From Candidatus Alistipes intestinigallinarum (GTDB lineage: Bacteria; Bacteroidota; Bacteroidia; Bacteroidales; Rikenellaceae): a DNA stretch of 64,000 nt. Location of the stretch: assembly GCA_019115745.1 (NCBI GenBank), contig DXDA01000007.1:43484-107483 (forward strand), in the 5' to 3' direction. Numbering within the stretch: the stretch's first letter is position 1; each line of letters starts with the position of its first letter. The position numbers and the translations under genes were made by a program. Shown here piece after piece: positions 51,492 to 60,645 of the stretch. Under the pieces are notes generated by a model, which saw only the letters and a program-made list of their open reading frames with translations, was not told the origin of the DNA and made no database searches.

Positions 51492-54449
51492 ATGTTGCGA
51501 AAAAGATTCTTGACCCTGGCCGGAGCCTGCCTGTGGCTGCTGTCGGCCCAGGCCCAGGTAACCCTGACGGAGCGTGCGGCCCGAGCCGCCGACCTTCCGC
51601 TGGTCGCTGACGACGGGTGTGCCGTCCTCTGCTACGACGCCGCGGATGCCGCCGTCGTGGCCACCGCCGCGGAGCTCTTCTCGGCCGATGTCGCCCGGGT
51701 AACGGGACGTCCGCTTCCGCTCGTTGCCGACGGGAACCTCCCCGCCAAAAGCCGCTATGCCGTGATCGTCGGGACAATCGGCCAGAGCCGCTGGATCGAC
51801 GAACTCATCGCCGCACAAAAAATCGACACGACAGGGCTGACAGGTGCCTGGGAGCGCTACACGATGCGGCTTGTCGAACGTCCCGGGAACGGTGTACGAC
51901 GGGCGCTGGTCATTGCGGGCAGCGACCGCCGGGGTGCGGCGCACGGATTGATCTCCCTGTCGCGCGTCATCGGCGTAAGCCCCTGGTACTGGTGGGCCGA
52001 CGCGCCCGTCACGCCCCGCGAGCGGCTGACGCTCCACGTCGAAGGGTTCACCTCGAAGACCCCGACGGTGAAGTACCGCGGCGTCTTCATCAACGACGAG
52101 GACTGGGGCATCTACCGCTGGGCGAAAAACAACTTCGAGAAGGAGCTGGGCAACATCGGTCCGAAGACCTACGAAAAGGTCTGCGAACTGCTGCTGCGCC
52201 TCCAGGCCAACTACCTGGCCCCGGCGATGCACGACGCCACGACGGCCTTCTACCGGATTCCCGAAAACAAGGTCATTGCCGACCGCTACGCCATTGCCAT
52301 CGGGTCGTCGCACTGCGAACCCCTGCTGCTGAACACCGCCAGCGAATGGGACGCGAAGAGGTACGGCCCGTGGGACTACGTCCGCAACAAAAAGGGTGTG
52401 GACAGCGTACTCACGGCCCGGGTCCGGGATGCCGCCCCGTATGAGAATGTCTACACGCTGGCACTGCGCGGGCTGCACGACAAGGCGATGGCGGGCAACG
52501 ACGACCTGGATGCCCGCAAGGCCACGATGCAGGAGGCGCTGCTGGCCCAGCGTCAGATTCTCGCCGACGTGCTGGGACGCCCGGCCGAGACCATTCCGCA
52601 GGCCTTCACCCCCTACAAGGAGGTGCTGGATGTCTACGACCGCGGGCTGCAGCTCCCGGACGACGTGACGATCATCTGGCCCGACGACAACTACGGCTAC
52701 ATGAAGCGCCTGAGCAGCCCCGCCGAGCAGAAACGCTCCGGACGTTCGGGTGTCTACTACCACTCCTCCTACCTGGGGCGCCCGCACGACTATCTCTGGA
52801 TGAACACCACCTCGCCGACGCTCATGTACGAGGAGCTGCGCAAGGCCTACGACTCGACGGCCGACCGAATCTGGCTGCTCAATGCCGGGGACATCAAGTC
52901 CTGTGAATTCGCCGTGGATTTCTTCCTCACGATGGCCCGGGACATCGACGCCTTCGATTTCGAACGCGCCGCCGACTACCGTGCGGAGTGGATGAGCGGG
53001 ATGCTCGGCGCGGAGTATTACGACGAATTCCGCGCCATCAGCGACACGTTCTATCACCTGGCCTTCGTCCGCAAGCCCGAATTCATGGGCTGGGGATACC
53101 AGTGGGCCACGGACCGGCACGGCCGGGAGCGCAACACCGACACCGACTTCTCGTTCGTCAACTACCGCGAAGGCGACCGTCGTCTGGCCGACTACCGCCG
53201 GATTGCCGGGCGCGTCTCGGCGCTGCTCGACGAGATGCCCGAGGAGAAGCGCGCCTGCTTCTACCAGGTGCTCTACTATCCGGTGAAGGGCTGCGAGCTC
53301 CTGAACCGGATGGTGCTGTGCGGGCAGCAGAACCGGCTCTACGCCACCCAGCAGCGCGCCGCAACGGATTCGCTGGCCGCCGAGAGCCGCCGCTGCTACG
53401 ACAGCCTGCAGGTCATCACGAAGGGTTACAACGCCCTTTGCGGCGGCAAATGGGACCACATCATGACCATGCGGCAGGGCTTCGCATCGGCCTACTTCGA
53501 GCTGCCCGAACTGCGGAGCGCGACGCTGGCCCCGCAACCCGAACTGGCCGTCAAGGTCGAGGGTGAGGCCGTCATGAAGGGGATGGGAAGCTACCACGCC
53601 CTGCCGACGTTCGACACCTTCCTGCGCCGCACGCACTTCATCGACATCTACAACCGGGGCGTCGGAGAGCTGGAGTGGCGTCTGACGCCGAGCGACGAGT
53701 GGATCGTTGCCAGCCGCCGTGCGGGCCGCACCCGCACCGAGGATCGGGTCGAGGTGTCGATCGACTGGGCGAAGGTGCCCGTCGGCGAGGAGATTTCGGG
53801 TTCGCTGACGATCGAGGATGCCGCCGGAGCCCGCAAGCAGGTGCTCGTCTCGGTCTTCAACCCCGCATCGCCCACCCGTGAGGAGGTGAAGGGGCTCTAC
53901 ATGCAGCACAACGGCTACATCTCGATCGACGCTGCGGGCTTCCACCGCAAACGGGAGAACGATGTCATCCAAATGCGCCTGATTCCGAATCTCGGGGTGG
54001 AGAACGCCGCCGTCCAGATGGGCGACCCGACCCTCCCGAAGCAGAACACGCGCCGCGACAAGGTCCCCGCCCTGGAGTACGACTTCTACACCTTCGAACA
54101 GGGGTCGGTCGACGTCTACACCTATGTTCTGCCGACGTTCGTCATCAGCGCCGACCGCGGCTATGCCGGGCACGAGGCGACGAATCTCGAAACGCAGTAC
54201 GGCGTAGCGATCGATGACGGACCGGTGATGAATCCGTCGACCTCGTCGATCGAATACGCACAGATCTGGTACGAGAGCGTGCTGAAGAACTGCCGGGTGA
54301 ACAAGACGACGCTGCACATCGCCCGGCCGGGCAAGCATACGGTTCGGATTCTCTGTGGCGATGCCGGGACGGTGCTCCAGAAGATCGTTCTGGACTTCGG
54401 AGGCATGAAGCGCTCCTACCAGGGTCCGCAGCCCACCCGGGTAGAATAA
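51492..54449 (+). CDS. Glycoside hydrolase family 115 (alpha-glucuronidase)
   Basis: The 985-residue protein has a signal peptide (LAGACLWLLSAQAQ) and is a large multidomain enzyme, as usual for GH115. Recognisable motifs are YAVIVGTIGQSRWID, LVIAGSDRRGAAHGLISLSR, GVSPWYWWADAPV, KYRGVFINDEDWGI and the barrel strands ANYLAPAMHD, TIIWPDDNYGYMKRL and DIKSCEFAVDFFL. GH115 enzymes remove alpha-linked (methyl)glucuronic acid from xylan, or glucuronic acid from arabinogalactan proteins. In-frame codons reach back to 51450, but MLRKRFLTLAG at 51492 begins the signal peptide and lies after the terminator. Its presence with GH105 and GH43 suggests a uronate-bearing glycan. Confidence 0.92.
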   Translation: MLRKRFLTLAGACLWLLSAQAQVTLTERAARAADLPLVADDGCAVLCYDAADAAVVATAAELFSADVARVTGRPLPLVADGNLPAKSRYAVIVGTIGQSRWIDELIAAQKIDTTGLTGAWERYTMRLVERPGNGVRRALVIAGSDRRGAAHGLISLSRVIGVSPWYWWADAPVTPRERLTLHVEGFTSKTPTVKYRGVFINDEDWGIYRWAKNNFEKELGNIGPKTYEKVCELLLRLQANYLAPAMHDATTAFYRIPENKVIADRYAIAIGSSHCEPLLLNTASEWDAKRYGPWDYVRNKKGVDSVLTARVRDAAPYENVYTLALRGLHDKAMAGNDDLDARKATMQEALLAQRQILADVLGRPAETIPQAFTPYKEVLDVYDRGLQLPDDVTIIWPDDNYGYMKRLSSPAEQKRSGRSGVYYHSSYLGRPHDYLWMNTTSPTLMYEELRKAYDSTADRIWLLNAGDIKSCEFAVDFFLTMARDIDAFDFERAADYRAEWMSGMLGAEYYDEFRAISDTFYHLAFVRKPEFMGWGYQWATDRHGRERNTDTDFSFVNYREGDRRLADYRRIAGRVSALLDEMPEEKRACFYQVLYYPVKGCELLNRMVLCGQQNRLYATQQRAATDSLAAESRRCYDSLQVITKGYNALCGGKWDHIMTMRQGFASAYFELPELRSATLAPQPELAVKVEGEAVMKGMGSYHALPTFDTFLRRTHFIDIYNRGVGELEWRLTPSDEWIVASRRAGRTRTEDRVEVSIDWAKVPVGEEISGSLTIEDAAGARKQVLVSVFNPASPTREEVKGLYMQHNGYISIDAAGFHRKRENDVIQMRLIPNLGVENAAVQMGDPTLPKQNTRRDKVPALEYDFYTFEQGSVDVYTYVLPTFVISADRGYAGHEATNLETQYGVAIDDGPVMNPSTSSIEYAQIWYESVLKNCRVNKTTLHIARPGKHTVRILCGDAGTVLQKIVLDFGGMKRSYQGPQPTRVE

Positions 54450-54470
54450 CCGGTCCAACCTCAAAATCGG

Positions 54471-54509
54471 AAACGCCCCGCGTGTCGCATGACACGGACG
54501 GGGCGTTTT
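54471..54509 (+). terminator. Terminator at the end of locus 2
   Basis: AAACGCCCCG, GTGTC and GACAC, CGGGGCGTTT form a two-part stem ending in a T-run, 22 bases after the GH115 stop. Confidence 0.85.
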
Positions 54510-54602
54510 CATATCCGGGGCAAAAAGCAGCGGAGAGCGGCCGGGATCAGAAATCTCCCGATAAAAGGCGAAGAGAAGCAGACCGGCGATGATGCCGGAC
54601 GA

Positions 54603-54926
54603 CTAAAAGCAACACAGCAGGCCGACGAACGACAACAGCGTCTCGCTGAAAGGCAGTTCCACGGTGATTCCTTCCCGCACGGAACGTTGGCAAGCTTCGA
54701 GCAGGCATTGACTCCGCAAGCCCAACTCAGCACTGTTATAAGGCGTATCCCCCTCCAGAATCGCACAACAGAACTCTTCGATTTCAGCCTGGTAAGGGTT
54801 CATTCCATCGGGCAGAAAGAGACATTTTACTTTCCCGCCCCGGGAATCAATCGGCAAACAGCGGTCAATCAGCGCATTAGTCCAAAGAAAAACCGACATT
54901 TTGCCGATTTTTCCACCTGTCGCCAC
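54603..54926 (-). pseudogene. Remnant of a Gfo/Idh/MocA-family oxidoreductase (C-terminal fragment)
   Basis: The 107-residue open frame carries, at residues ~31-92, a stretch that matches the C-terminal helix pair of Gfo/Idh/MocA dehydrogenases: NPYQAEIEEFCCAILEGD, then SAELGLRSQCLLEACQRSVR and EGITVELP. The NAD-binding Rossmann half and most of the catalytic domain are missing, and the first 30 and last 15 residues look unrelated. It is therefore a decayed gene end, left after a deletion or rearrangement next to locus 2. The region has lower GC than the flanking operons. It is unlikely to make a functional protein. Confidence 0.65.
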
Positions 54927-55245
54927 AGGTTTTTATACATTTTTGACCGTTATATTGTATGAATTTTCTTTTTTTTATCGTACCTTGTATACTCAAACAC
55001 CTCTTTATATCTAAAATATAGACACACACATACTCCGGAACGACACGGAAAAATTCGTCCCCAGAGGATAAATGAACAAATACAACCACTCCTCTCGATG
55101 GCTCCCGATGACGTCACACGAAATCCGCCAAGTCCGAAGATGCGTTTCCCTTAAAACGGAACAGTGTTGCCATCTATTGTGTATATATGGAAAATAAACG
55201 GAGCGTGTTGAAACAGGTTATGTCTAATTTAATGATCTCATTCGA
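54927..55245. other. AT-rich intergenic region before locus 3
   Basis: No gene is visible in these 319 bases. A short hairpin (ACCTGT, ACAGGT at 54915-54930) with a T-run lies at its left edge. CATTTTTG around 54939-54946 is a weak -7-like match. I found no full TTTG/TAnnTTTG promoter close to the susC start at 55246, so the promoter of locus 3 is unassigned and may need another sigma factor or activator. Confidence 0.5.
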
Positions 55246-58200
55246 ATGGAAACACGAAAAATTTACTTTCGATGGCAGGTCGTCGCCGTTTTGTGGCTGA
55301 TGATGGCTTTCTCCGTGTCGCTCGTTTACGGGCAGGAGAAGGAGAAGGAGTCCGCACAGCAAACCGACTCGACCACCAAGAGGGGGGGGGAACAGGTCGT
55401 ATCCGGCTATGTCTGTGACAAACACGGTGTTCCGATCATCGGCGCAAGCATTGCGTGCCAGCGAACCGGGGCCGGCGTCGTCACCGACGTAAACGGAAAC
55501 TTTACCCTCAAAATAAAAACCGGACGGGAACAAGAGACCCTGGTGATCTCCTATCTGGGCATGAAACGACAAAGCCAGGTAATCAATTTCTCCCAGACCA
55601 AACAACCCCTGAAATTCGTAATGGAGGAGGATACCACCTCGATCGATCAGGTCGTCGTGACGGGTATCTACAACCGAACCAAGGAGAGTTTTACCGGCTC
55701 GTATGCAACCTACGACGTCAAGGAACTGAAAAATGCCGGTAACATCAACATCATCCAGAGCCTGAAGACAATCGATCCCTCCTTCGCACTCCTCGAAAAC
55801 AACATGTTCGGATCCGACCCCAACCAGTTGGCCGATGTCGAGATCCGCGGAAAAACCAGCATCGTCGGATTCAAGGAGGTATTCGGTGAAGACCCCAACC
55901 AGCCGCTGTTCATCCTCGACGGTTTCGAAACAACCCTGCAGACCATCATGGACCTGAGCCTGGACCGGGTGGCATCGGTAACCGTGCTGAAGGACGCCGC
56001 CTCGACAGCCATCTACGGTGCAAAGGCCGCAAACGGTGTCGTGGTCGTCGAAACCAAATCCCCGGAACCCGGACGTCTGCGCGTCTCCTACAGCGGCAAC
56101 TTCGATATCTCGTTCGCCGATCTGAGCGATTACAATCTGATGAACGCCCGGGAAAAACTGGAATTCGAAAGGCTGGCGGGACGCTTCGAGTCCAACCTGG
56201 TGGCCAGCGAAGGCATGTTGCAACAACGGTACAACGATCTGCTGGCGGAGGTGGAGCGCGGCGTGGACACGTACTGGATGTCGGAACCCCTGCGCCTGGG
56301 ACTAAACCAGCGGCACAACCTCTATGTCGAGGGCGGCGACGAACGGATGCGTTACGGCGTCGGCCTCAACCTCAACAATCAGCAGGGTGTGATGAAGAAC
56401 TCCGACCGTCGGGTCTTCAGCGGAAACATCGACCTGCTCTACCGTGTCGGCAAACTGAGTTTCTCGAACAAGCTGACGATCGACGCAACCGACCTGAGCA
56501 ACCCGGTGGTTCCCTTCTCGGAGTACGCCGAGGCAAACCCCTATTATCGGAAATACAACGAAACGGGCGGTATCGACCAATGGCTCGAAGCTCGCACCTA
56601 CAGCAACCCCGCCAATGTCGGCTATACCGAAATCTGGGTCGGGAATCCCCTGTGGAACGATTCGCAGAACAGCTATGACAAGGGAAACGGACTCTCCGTA
56701 CAGAACAACTTCCAGTTGGAATACCGGCCGCTGGACTACCTCTACGTCAGAGGACGCTTCAGCGTTCAGAAAAACATCGACGAAACGGAAGCATTCACCT
56801 CTCCGACCGACACCCAGTTCGACGGCGAAGATATCCTGATGAAAGGATGGTATCGAAACGAATCGGACAAAGGCATCAACTACAACGGCGACCTGACGGT
56901 CACCTTCGGTAAACTGTTCGGCGAAAAACATCAGGTGAATGCGGTCCTGGGGTCGAGCATCTCGGAATCCACCAGTGTGACCAAAGGATTCGAAGCCATC
57001 GGATTCCCGGAGGGCAACTTCACGACTCCGGCCTTCTCGAATCAATACTCCGAAGGCGGCAAGCCCAGCTACTCCGACTACAAAAAGCGCAGCGCCAGCT
57101 TCTACTTCAACGGAAACTACTCGTTCGATAACCGTTACCTGCTCGATGTCAACCTGCGTTCGGACGGATCGTCGGTCTTCGGAACCAACAAACGCTTTAC
57201 GAACACTTGGGCCGTGGGTGTGGCCTGGAACCTGCACAACGAGCAGTTCCTGAAGAATCTCACCGATGCCTTCACGATGTTCAAACTGCGCGTCTCGATC
57301 GGTAACCCGGGAAACCAGAACTTCGGCTCGTTCTCCTCCATCACGACCTACCGGTTCAACAACTGGATGATGAACAACTTCGGAACCGGACTGCTGATCA
57401 ACAACTTCGGCGACCCGGATCTCGACTGGCAGAAAACCATCAACCTGAACTACGGTATCGACCTGAGCGTCAAGAACCGTCTCCACCTGACGTTCGACTA
57501 CTACAACAAGACGACCGACCCGTTGCTGGCATCCGTGGGCATTCCCTTGTCGGTGGGCACCTCGTCCCGCCTGATGAACATCGGACAGCAGATCAACAAG
57601 GGTTTCGACGGAAGCATCCGTTACGCAATCCTCTACAACCCGGAACAGCGCATCAACTGGACCGTAGGTATCGACTTCCGGCACAATACGGCCTACTATG
57701 ACGGCATCGGCGACAAACTGGCCCAATACAACTCGGAGAACCAGACCAAAAGCCTGATGCGCTACTACGACGGAGGCAGCCCCACGGCGCTGTATGCCGT
57801 CCGCTCGGAGGGTATCGATCCCGCAACGGGACGCGAGATCTTCCTGACGGCCTCCGGGAAGCGGACCTTCACCCACAGCTACAACGACGAAGTGCTTATC
57901 GGAGACACAAACCCCGACATGGAGGGTACGATCAACAGTTCGCTCTACTGGAAAGGCTTCTCGTGCAGTTTCTACCTGCGATACAGTTGGGGCGCCGACC
58001 AGTTCAACTCGACCCTCTACAACAAGGTGGAGAATATTTCCGAGGAGGGGCTGAAGGTCAATCAGGACAAACGGGCTCTCTATGACCGCTGGCAGAAACC
58101 GGGCGACATCGCCCAGTTCAAGGGTATCTCCCTGACCGAATACACGCCGATGTCGTCGCGCTTCGTCCAGAAGAACAACTACATCGAACTCGAATCCGTA

Positions 58201-58371
58201 CGCGTATCGTATGAATTCCAGCAGAAGTGGATGAGCAAGGTCGGGATCTCGGGTCTGATTCTGAGCGCATACATGAACGACATCTGTCGCTTCTCGTCCA
58301 TCGAGGACGAACGCGGTATCAGCTACCCCTTTGCCCGCAGCGTATCTTTGTCGTTAACCGTTAATTTCTAA
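55246..58371 (+). CDS. SusC/RagA-family TonB-dependent outer-membrane transporter (locus 3)
   Basis: The 1041-residue protein has a signal region ending LVYGQ, a Lys/Glu/Gln-rich linker, a carboxypeptidase D regulatory-like domain (SGYVCDKHGVPIIGASI), the plug start IDQVVVTGIYNRTKESFTGS, and plug motifs FILDGFETTLQTIMDLSLD and VLKDAASTAIYGAKAANGV. The barrel ends in SLSLTVNF. Compared with the other two copies it keeps an insertion in the plug (SIVGFKEVFGEDPNQP) and belongs to a different SusC branch. The partner susD starts 11 bases downstream. A run of nine G at 55382-55390, at about codons 46-49 just after the signal peptide, is a potential slippage site. Confidence 0.94.
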   Translation: METRKIYFRWQVVAVLWLMMAFSVSLVYGQEKEKESAQQTDSTTKRGGEQVVSGYVCDKHGVPIIGASIACQRTGAGVVTDVNGNFTLKIKTGREQETLVISYLGMKRQSQVINFSQTKQPLKFVMEEDTTSIDQVVVTGIYNRTKESFTGSYATYDVKELKNAGNINIIQSLKTIDPSFALLENNMFGSDPNQLADVEIRGKTSIVGFKEVFGEDPNQPLFILDGFETTLQTIMDLSLDRVASVTVLKDAASTAIYGAKAANGVVVVETKSPEPGRLRVSYSGNFDISFADLSDYNLMNAREKLEFERLAGRFESNLVASEGMLQQRYNDLLAEVERGVDTYWMSEPLRLGLNQRHNLYVEGGDERMRYGVGLNLNNQQGVMKNSDRRVFSGNIDLLYRVGKLSFSNKLTIDATDLSNPVVPFSEYAEANPYYRKYNETGGIDQWLEARTYSNPANVGYTEIWVGNPLWNDSQNSYDKGNGLSVQNNFQLEYRPLDYLYVRGRFSVQKNIDETEAFTSPTDTQFDGEDILMKGWYRNESDKGINYNGDLTVTFGKLFGEKHQVNAVLGSSISESTSVTKGFEAIGFPEGNFTTPAFSNQYSEGGKPSYSDYKKRSASFYFNGNYSFDNRYLLDVNLRSDGSSVFGTNKRFTNTWAVGVAWNLHNEQFLKNLTDAFTMFKLRVSIGNPGNQNFGSFSSITTYRFNNWMMNNFGTGLLINNFGDPDLDWQKTINLNYGIDLSVKNRLHLTFDYYNKTTDPLLASVGIPLSVGTSSRLMNIGQQINKGFDGSIRYAILYNPEQRINWTVGIDFRHNTAYYDGIGDKLAQYNSENQTKSLMRYYDGGSPTALYAVRSEGIDPATGREIFLTASGKRTFTHSYNDEVLIGDTNPDMEGTINSSLYWKGFSCSFYLRYSWGADQFNSTLYNKVENISEEGLKVNQDKRALYDRWQKPGDIAQFKGISLTEYTPMSSRFVQKNNYIELESVRVSYEFQQKWMSKVGISGLILSAYMNDICRFSSIEDERGISYPFARSVSLSLTVNF

Positions 58372-58381
58372 GAACACTACA

Positions 58382-59809
58382 ATGAAAAAATACAGACATA
58401 TCATGGTTGCCCTGACGGCTCTGGTGTCGGTTTCGTGTGCCGACTGGCTGGATGTACAACCCAGCGACCAGGTGTCCGAGGAGACGGCATTCGGCTCGGT
58501 AGCAGGTTTCAGGCAGACCCTGAACGGCGTGTACGTGGAGTTGAATTCGGACAACCTCTACGGAAAGGCCCTCAGTTGCGGAATGATCGAGGTCCTCGCA
58601 CAACGCTATGACGTGAGCGAGGAGTTCACCCGCTACTATCCCTTTACGGAATACGACTACACGGGAGCCACGGCCCAGGACCAGATTTCGAGCATCTGGG
58701 AGACCGCCTACACCCTGATCGCCAACGTCAACAAGATTCTGGAGAATTGCGAGAAGCGCCGGGGAACGGTCCTCTCCGACGAGTATTACCACATCATCAA
58801 GGGCGAGGCTCTGGCCTTGCGGGCCCTGCTGCATTTCGATCTCTTCCGGCTGTTCGGACCCGTATATGCCGGGAACGAAACCCTCACATCGATCCCCTAC
58901 TACACCGCATTCTCGCTGAATGTCGCCCCGAGCCTTCAGGCTTCCGAGTTCATGGAGAACGTCATCATCGACCTGGAAAATGCGCTCGTGGAGCTGAAGG
59001 ATGATCCGGTGATCACGAACGGCGTTGCCGGGAAAACCGGAGATTCGTTCCTCGCCTACCGGAATCTGCGGATGAACTACTATGCCGTGGAAGCGCTCCT
59101 CGCCCGAGCCTCGATGTACATCGGCGACACCAAACGGGCCGAAGAGTTGAGCCAGGACATCATCGACCAACACGACAGAAGCAGCCACTTCCCCTTCATT
59201 ACGAGCCAACAGATCACGGCTTCGGAACCCGACCGGATCTTCTCGACCGAGATCCTCTTCGGCCTGCAGAATCTGAATGTCGACCTGCTCTACTCCTCGT
59301 TGTTCGATGCCTCCCGGCTGAAGTCCGAGAGCCTGCTGGCTCCCAGAAGCACGATTATCTCCAGCCTCTATACGAACATCAACGACTACCGTTACCGGAC
59401 ATCGCTGCGTACGACTGCCGAGGTCGGAGGAACCAATTTCTCCGTGTTCCAGAAATACATGGGCGGCGATTCGCTCTACATGCAGATGATTCCGATGCTG
59501 CGCATCAGCGAAATGTATTACATCAAGGCCGAGATTCAGTTGGGGAAAGGCCAGGATGCAGACGCAATGCAGACCTTGACGGAGTTTCTCAAACACCGGG
59601 GCGTCGACACCCCGGGCATCCTCACACCGCAGGCTCTGCTTGATGACGAATACCGCAAGGAGTTCTTCGGCGAAGGGCAGCTCTTCTTCTACTACAAACG
59701 GCTGAATCGCACGTCGATTCCCAATGCAACCAGTACGTCCGGCACCGTGAGCATGAGCAGTGCGGAATATGTCCTGCCCATACCAGACGGAGAGACCCAA
59801 TACAATTAA
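58382..59809 (+). CDS. SusD/RagB-family lipoprotein (locus 3)
   Basis: The 475-residue surface lipoprotein has a lipobox (VSVSC) and the canonical start ADWLDVQPSDQVSE. SusD-type helices are seen in WETAYTLIANVNKILENC, KGEALALRALLHFDLFRLFG and LRISEMYYIKAEIQLGKGQ, with FFGEGQLFFYYKRLNR near the end. It is shorter than the SusD proteins of loci 1 and 2, in line with SusDs that serve small or non-glycan ligands. It lies in a tight operon with SusC and two further lipoproteins. Confidence 0.93.
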   Translation: MKKYRHIMVALTALVSVSCADWLDVQPSDQVSEETAFGSVAGFRQTLNGVYVELNSDNLYGKALSCGMIEVLAQRYDVSEEFTRYYPFTEYDYTGATAQDQISSIWETAYTLIANVNKILENCEKRRGTVLSDEYYHIIKGEALALRALLHFDLFRLFGPVYAGNETLTSIPYYTAFSLNVAPSLQASEFMENVIIDLENALVELKDDPVITNGVAGKTGDSFLAYRNLRMNYYAVEALLARASMYIGDTKRAEELSQDIIDQHDRSSHFPFITSQQITASEPDRIFSTEILFGLQNLNVDLLYSSLFDASRLKSESLLAPRSTIISSLYTNINDYRYRTSLRTTAEVGGTNFSVFQKYMGGDSLYMQMIPMLRISEMYYIKAEIQLGKGQDADAMQTLTEFLKHRGVDTPGILTPQALLDDEYRKEFFGEGQLFFYYKRLNRTSIPNATSTSGTVSMSSAEYVLPIPDGETQYN

Positions 59810-59824
59810 TTTGGAGACATCACC

Positions 59825-60625
59825 ATGAAACGAATCCTTATCATAACAGCCATTGCTTCAGGACTCTTCTGGAGCGGATGCCAGAAAGATCTCGACACCT
59901 ATCAGGGCGAAAGCGGAATCTATTTCGACCATCAGGAAAAAGAGACGCAAAACAACCTCCGCGCCGATACGCTCGCTTTCGGATGGGGACAAATCGACGG
60001 AGACATTCTCGAAACGAAAATCTCCCTGCGGATCAATCTGATCGGGGATGTGGCCGATTACGACCGGAAATTCCAGGTCAAAGTCGCTGAAACGATCATT
60101 CCCGAAGAGCTGAAAGGCAAAATGGAAGTCGCCGTCGAAGGCGTCGACTACCGATCGTTCGAGACCGAATGCATGATCCCGGCCCATGAAGTAAGCACGA
60201 ACCTCGACATCACGCTTCTGCGCACCGAAGCGTTGCAAACCGAGAGCCGGGCCCTGACCGTCGCCCTGCAGGAGACCGAGGAGTTGAAATTCCTCTACTC
60301 GCGGGAGGTCACCGACAAGGAGAACAACCGCCGCCGCATCGACCTGCAACGGGTGATCGTCATGAACGAGAACCTGGCCAAACCGGATTGGTGGTATCGT
60401 CACGAATCGATTTTCGGAGAATATTCGATGAAAAAATCGATCACGATCTGCGACGTCATGGGGATCGACCGTACCGAGTGGATCAGCAATGCCTACGGCA
60501 ACCGGACGGCTTATCTGATCTTCATCGGCCAATACATGCAGCGTTGGTTGAATGAGCAGGACCCTCCCATTTATGAAGAGGATGGCGAGACCCTGATGAC
60601 CATGGGACCCGATTCGCAAAATTAA
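59825..60625 (+). CDS. DUF4843 family lipoprotein
   Basis: The 266-residue lipoprotein (FWSGC, then QKDLDTYQG) matches DUF4843, with the typical opening GIYFD and a Ca2+-beta/Calx-like beta-sandwich (LRINLIGDVADYDRKFQVKV, ALTVALQETEEL). The function of DUF4843 is not established. It occurs after susCD in loci that also carry PKD-like lipoproteins, as here, and is probably a cell-surface partner of the transporter. It starts 15 bases after susD and ends 20 bases before the PKD-like gene. Confidence 0.82.
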   Translation: MKRILIITAIASGLFWSGCQKDLDTYQGESGIYFDHQEKETQNNLRADTLAFGWGQIDGDILETKISLRINLIGDVADYDRKFQVKVAETIIPEELKGKMEVAVEGVDYRSFETECMIPAHEVSTNLDITLLRTEALQTESRALTVALQETEELKFLYSREVTDKENNRRRIDLQRVIVMNENLAKPDWWYRHESIFGEYSMKKSITICDVMGIDRTEWISNAYGNRTAYLIFIGQYMQRWLNEQDPPIYEEDGETLMTMGPDSQN

Positions 60626-60645
60626 CCCGCTAAAAACTGAACCGT

